14,850 bases of DNA from JACPNA01 sp964429715 (GTDB taxonomy: Archaea > Nanobdellota > Nanobdellia > Woesearchaeales > GW2011-AR9): positions 1 through 14,850 of the forward strand of contig CAYSCV010000028.1 of the NCBI GenBank assembly GCA_964429715.1. The letters run 5' to 3'. The notes beneath the pieces are model-generated. The model was not told the origin of the DNA and searched no databases. It was given only the letters and a program-made list of their open reading frames with translations. The position numbers and the translations under genes were made by a program. Below, in pieces: positions 13,947-14,850 of this stretch; the first letter of the stretch is position 1, and each line of letters begins with the position of its first letter.

Positions 13947-13964
13947 GAGTGTGTTTAACGATTT
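13947..13964 (+). repeat. 18-bp direct repeat flanking the dyad array, copy 2
   Basis: GAGTGTGTTTAACGATTT, the partner of 13783-13800. Just before it TTGAGT occurs three times (13908, 13929, 13945) after ATAAT-type sequence, a second short repeat. Confidence 0.65.
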
Positions 13965-14023
13965 TATATTTTCTCCTCCAGAGTAATTGCGCTTTCAAAT
14001 ATATTGGTTGCAGTACCACAGAC

Positions 14024-14033
14024 TATTTAAATA
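14024..14033 (+). promoter_or_regulatory. TATA box for the thymidine kinase gene
   Basis: TATTTAAATA, about 26 bases before ATG 14054. It lies inside the in-frame extension to 13949 and so argues against that longer start. Confidence 0.6.
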
Positions 14034-14053
14034 ATTTATTTGTTTCTATTTTT

Positions 14054-14656
14054 ATGAATAGTATACCACATCTGGAGTTGATTATAGGGACAATGTATAG
14101 TGGCAAAAGTACAGAGTTGATTCGACGAGTGAAACGGTATCAAATTGCGGGTTTGAAGTGCCAGTTGTTTAAGCCAGCGATTGATAATCGGTATGATTTG
14201 GAACATGTAACATCACATGATGAGTTACGTCAAGAAGCGAAGTATGTGGAGAATGTGGAAGAAATTGAAAAAGAGATTTTAGCTGAAACGAGAGTTATCG
14301 GCATTGATGAAGTGCAATTTATGGAGAGCAAAGTGGTTGATTTTTGTAATTATCAGGCAAATAAGGGACGGATTGTGGTTGCAGCAGGGTTATTGAAAGA
14401 TTTTTTAGATAATCCGTTCAGGTTCAAAGATAAGACAAAAACGATGGCTGATTTGGTGCCGTTGGCGGATCATATTACTTATTTGAAATCCATTTGCACG
14501 TACAAAGATAATGGTAGTATCTGCGGTCATGAAGCAACGAGAGTACAACGGTATGTGGATAATCAAGTTGCGCCAAAAAATTCACCGCTGGTGCAAGTGG
14601 GGGGGAAAGAATCGTATTCGCCAAGATGCAGGGAGCATTTTGTGTTTTATTCTTGA
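14054..14656 (+). CDS. tdk: Thymidine kinase (type II)
   Basis: A 200-residue thymidine kinase that phosphorylates thymidine with ATP in the salvage pathway. Walker A is GTMYSGKST (12-20), Walker B VIGIDEVQF (81-89) with catalytic Glu86, the lasso/lid segment AGLLKDFLDNPFRF (111-124) and the C-terminal VGGKESYSPRCREHF (182-196). The structural zinc site should use Cys148, Cys157, Cys192 and perhaps His195, but the first pair is spaced C-x8-C (CTYKDNGSIC) rather than CxxC. The start at 14054 fits the family N-terminus and the TATA box; leaderless. Thymidine salvage suits a small-genome organism that takes nucleosides from its surroundings. Divergent from the DUF5684-like gene; hairpins follow its stop. 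Confidence 0.93.
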   Translation: MNSIPHLELIIGTMYSGKSTELIRRVKRYQIAGLKCQLFKPAIDNRYDLEHVTSHDELRQEAKYVENVEEIEKEILAETRVIGIDEVQFMESKVVDFCNYQANKGRIVVAAGLLKDFLDNPFRFKDKTKTMADLVPLADHITYLKSICTYKDNGSICGHEATRVQRYVDNQVAPKNSPLVQVGGKESYSPRCREHFVFYS

Positions 14657-14701
14657 ATGTTAGAATTAGGATATGATTAGAGAACTTTGCAAAAAGGAAT
14701 T

Positions 14702-14734
14702 CTTTCCATCAGGAAAGTCACGAACGGAGTGACT
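14702..14734 (+). terminator. Hairpins after thymidine kinase
   Basis: CTTTCC/GGAAAG (14702-14717, four-base loop) and AGTCAC/GTGACT (14716-14734, seven-base loop) overlap by two bases. They lie 45-80 bases after the tdk stop. No T-run follows directly, so they may be RNA structure rather than a terminator. Confidence 0.35.
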
Positions 14735-14736
14735 AG

Positions 14737-14789
14737 ACTTGCCGTAAGGCAAGTTCGGAATGTAATGACAGAATGTAACATTAGTTTGC
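14737..14789 (+). repeat. Structured repeat element, copy 2
   Basis: ACTTGCC (14737-14743) pairs with GGCAAGT (14748-14754) around a GTAA tetraloop of the stable GNRA type. TTCGGAA (14754-14760), TGACAGAAT (14766-14774) inside an AATGT/ACATT hairpin and AGTTTGC (14783-14789) follow in the same order and at nearly the same spacing as in 31-89. Different stem bases with kept pairing in the first hairpin argue for RNA structure. Confidence 0.5.
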
Positions 14790-14795
14790 ACCGAC

Positions 14796-14841
14796 ATAGT
14801 AAATGTGTTAAATAATTGTTGTTTATGCACACATTTACTAT
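14796..14841. repeat. Long hairpin at right edge
   Basis: ATAGTAAATGTGT (14796-14808) is the exact reverse complement of ACACATTTACTAT (14829-14841), and the 20-base loop can pair again (TAAATAA with TTGTTTA). It follows the structured repeat directly and may be part of the same RNA or end it. Confidence 0.55.
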
Positions 14842-14850
14842 TAGTATATT

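Noticed and set aside
13949..14053. N-terminal extension of thymidine kinase
   Set aside because: It contains the TATA box at 14024 and adds residues not found in the family.

Overview
The window looks like about 15 kb of an AT-rich archaeal genome, most likely a small-genome DPANN lineage; a Woesearchaeota-like organism is an inference. The archaeal call rests on three things seen in the sequence. There is a clear eS17 ribosomal protein gene, a family found only in archaea and eukaryotes. TATA boxes such as TTTAAATA sit about 25-30 bases before many start codons, so those transcripts would be leaderless. A second set of genes instead has a short leader with a GAGGT-type Shine-Dalgarno site. 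Many enzymes nevertheless look bacterial in type (GAPDH, a RelA/SpoT homologue, an enolase, a UbiB kinase), which suggests past gene transfer.

Left part (1-5557): a structured repeat lies at the left edge. Two minus-strand genes follow, a Pro/Thr/Ser-linker lipoprotein and an HELGH metalloprotease with a Ser/Tyr/Pro/His-rich N-terminus. Diverging from them are eS17, a 2-hydroxyacid-dehydrogenase-like protein that seems to lack its catalytic Arg and His, and a UbiB/AarF-type kinase paired with a phasin-like coiled-coil protein.

Middle (5617-9797): a minus-strand toxin-antitoxin pair (PIN/DUF3368 toxin first, UPF0175 antitoxin second), then a NOL1/NOP2/Sun RNA methyltransferase that diverges from a class I GAPDH. 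Downstream of GAPDH is a compact transcription unit with its own promoter, a strong Shine-Dalgarno site, a 10-codon lysine-rich ORF and a terminator hairpin. A peptidase E-like (S51) gene comes next on the minus strand.

Right part (9827-14850): a minus-strand series of a DUF5684-like membrane protein, enolase, a RelA/SpoT (p)ppGpp synthetase with a degenerate hydrolase domain, and the peptidase. A 365-base divergent region separates the membrane protein from thymidine kinase. It carries three 24-bp dyads spaced exactly 32 bp apart, flanked by an 18-bp direct repeat. After thymidine kinase there is a run of hairpins that shares a motif block with the left-edge repeat.

Taken together the genes cover lower glycolysis (GAPDH, enolase), nucleotide salvage (thymidine kinase), translation (eS17, RNA methyltransferase), stress signalling (RelA/SpoT, toxin-antitoxin) and cell surface or proteolysis (lipoprotein, metalloprotease, peptidase E). 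No CRISPR array, tRNA, rRNA or transposase gene was seen.
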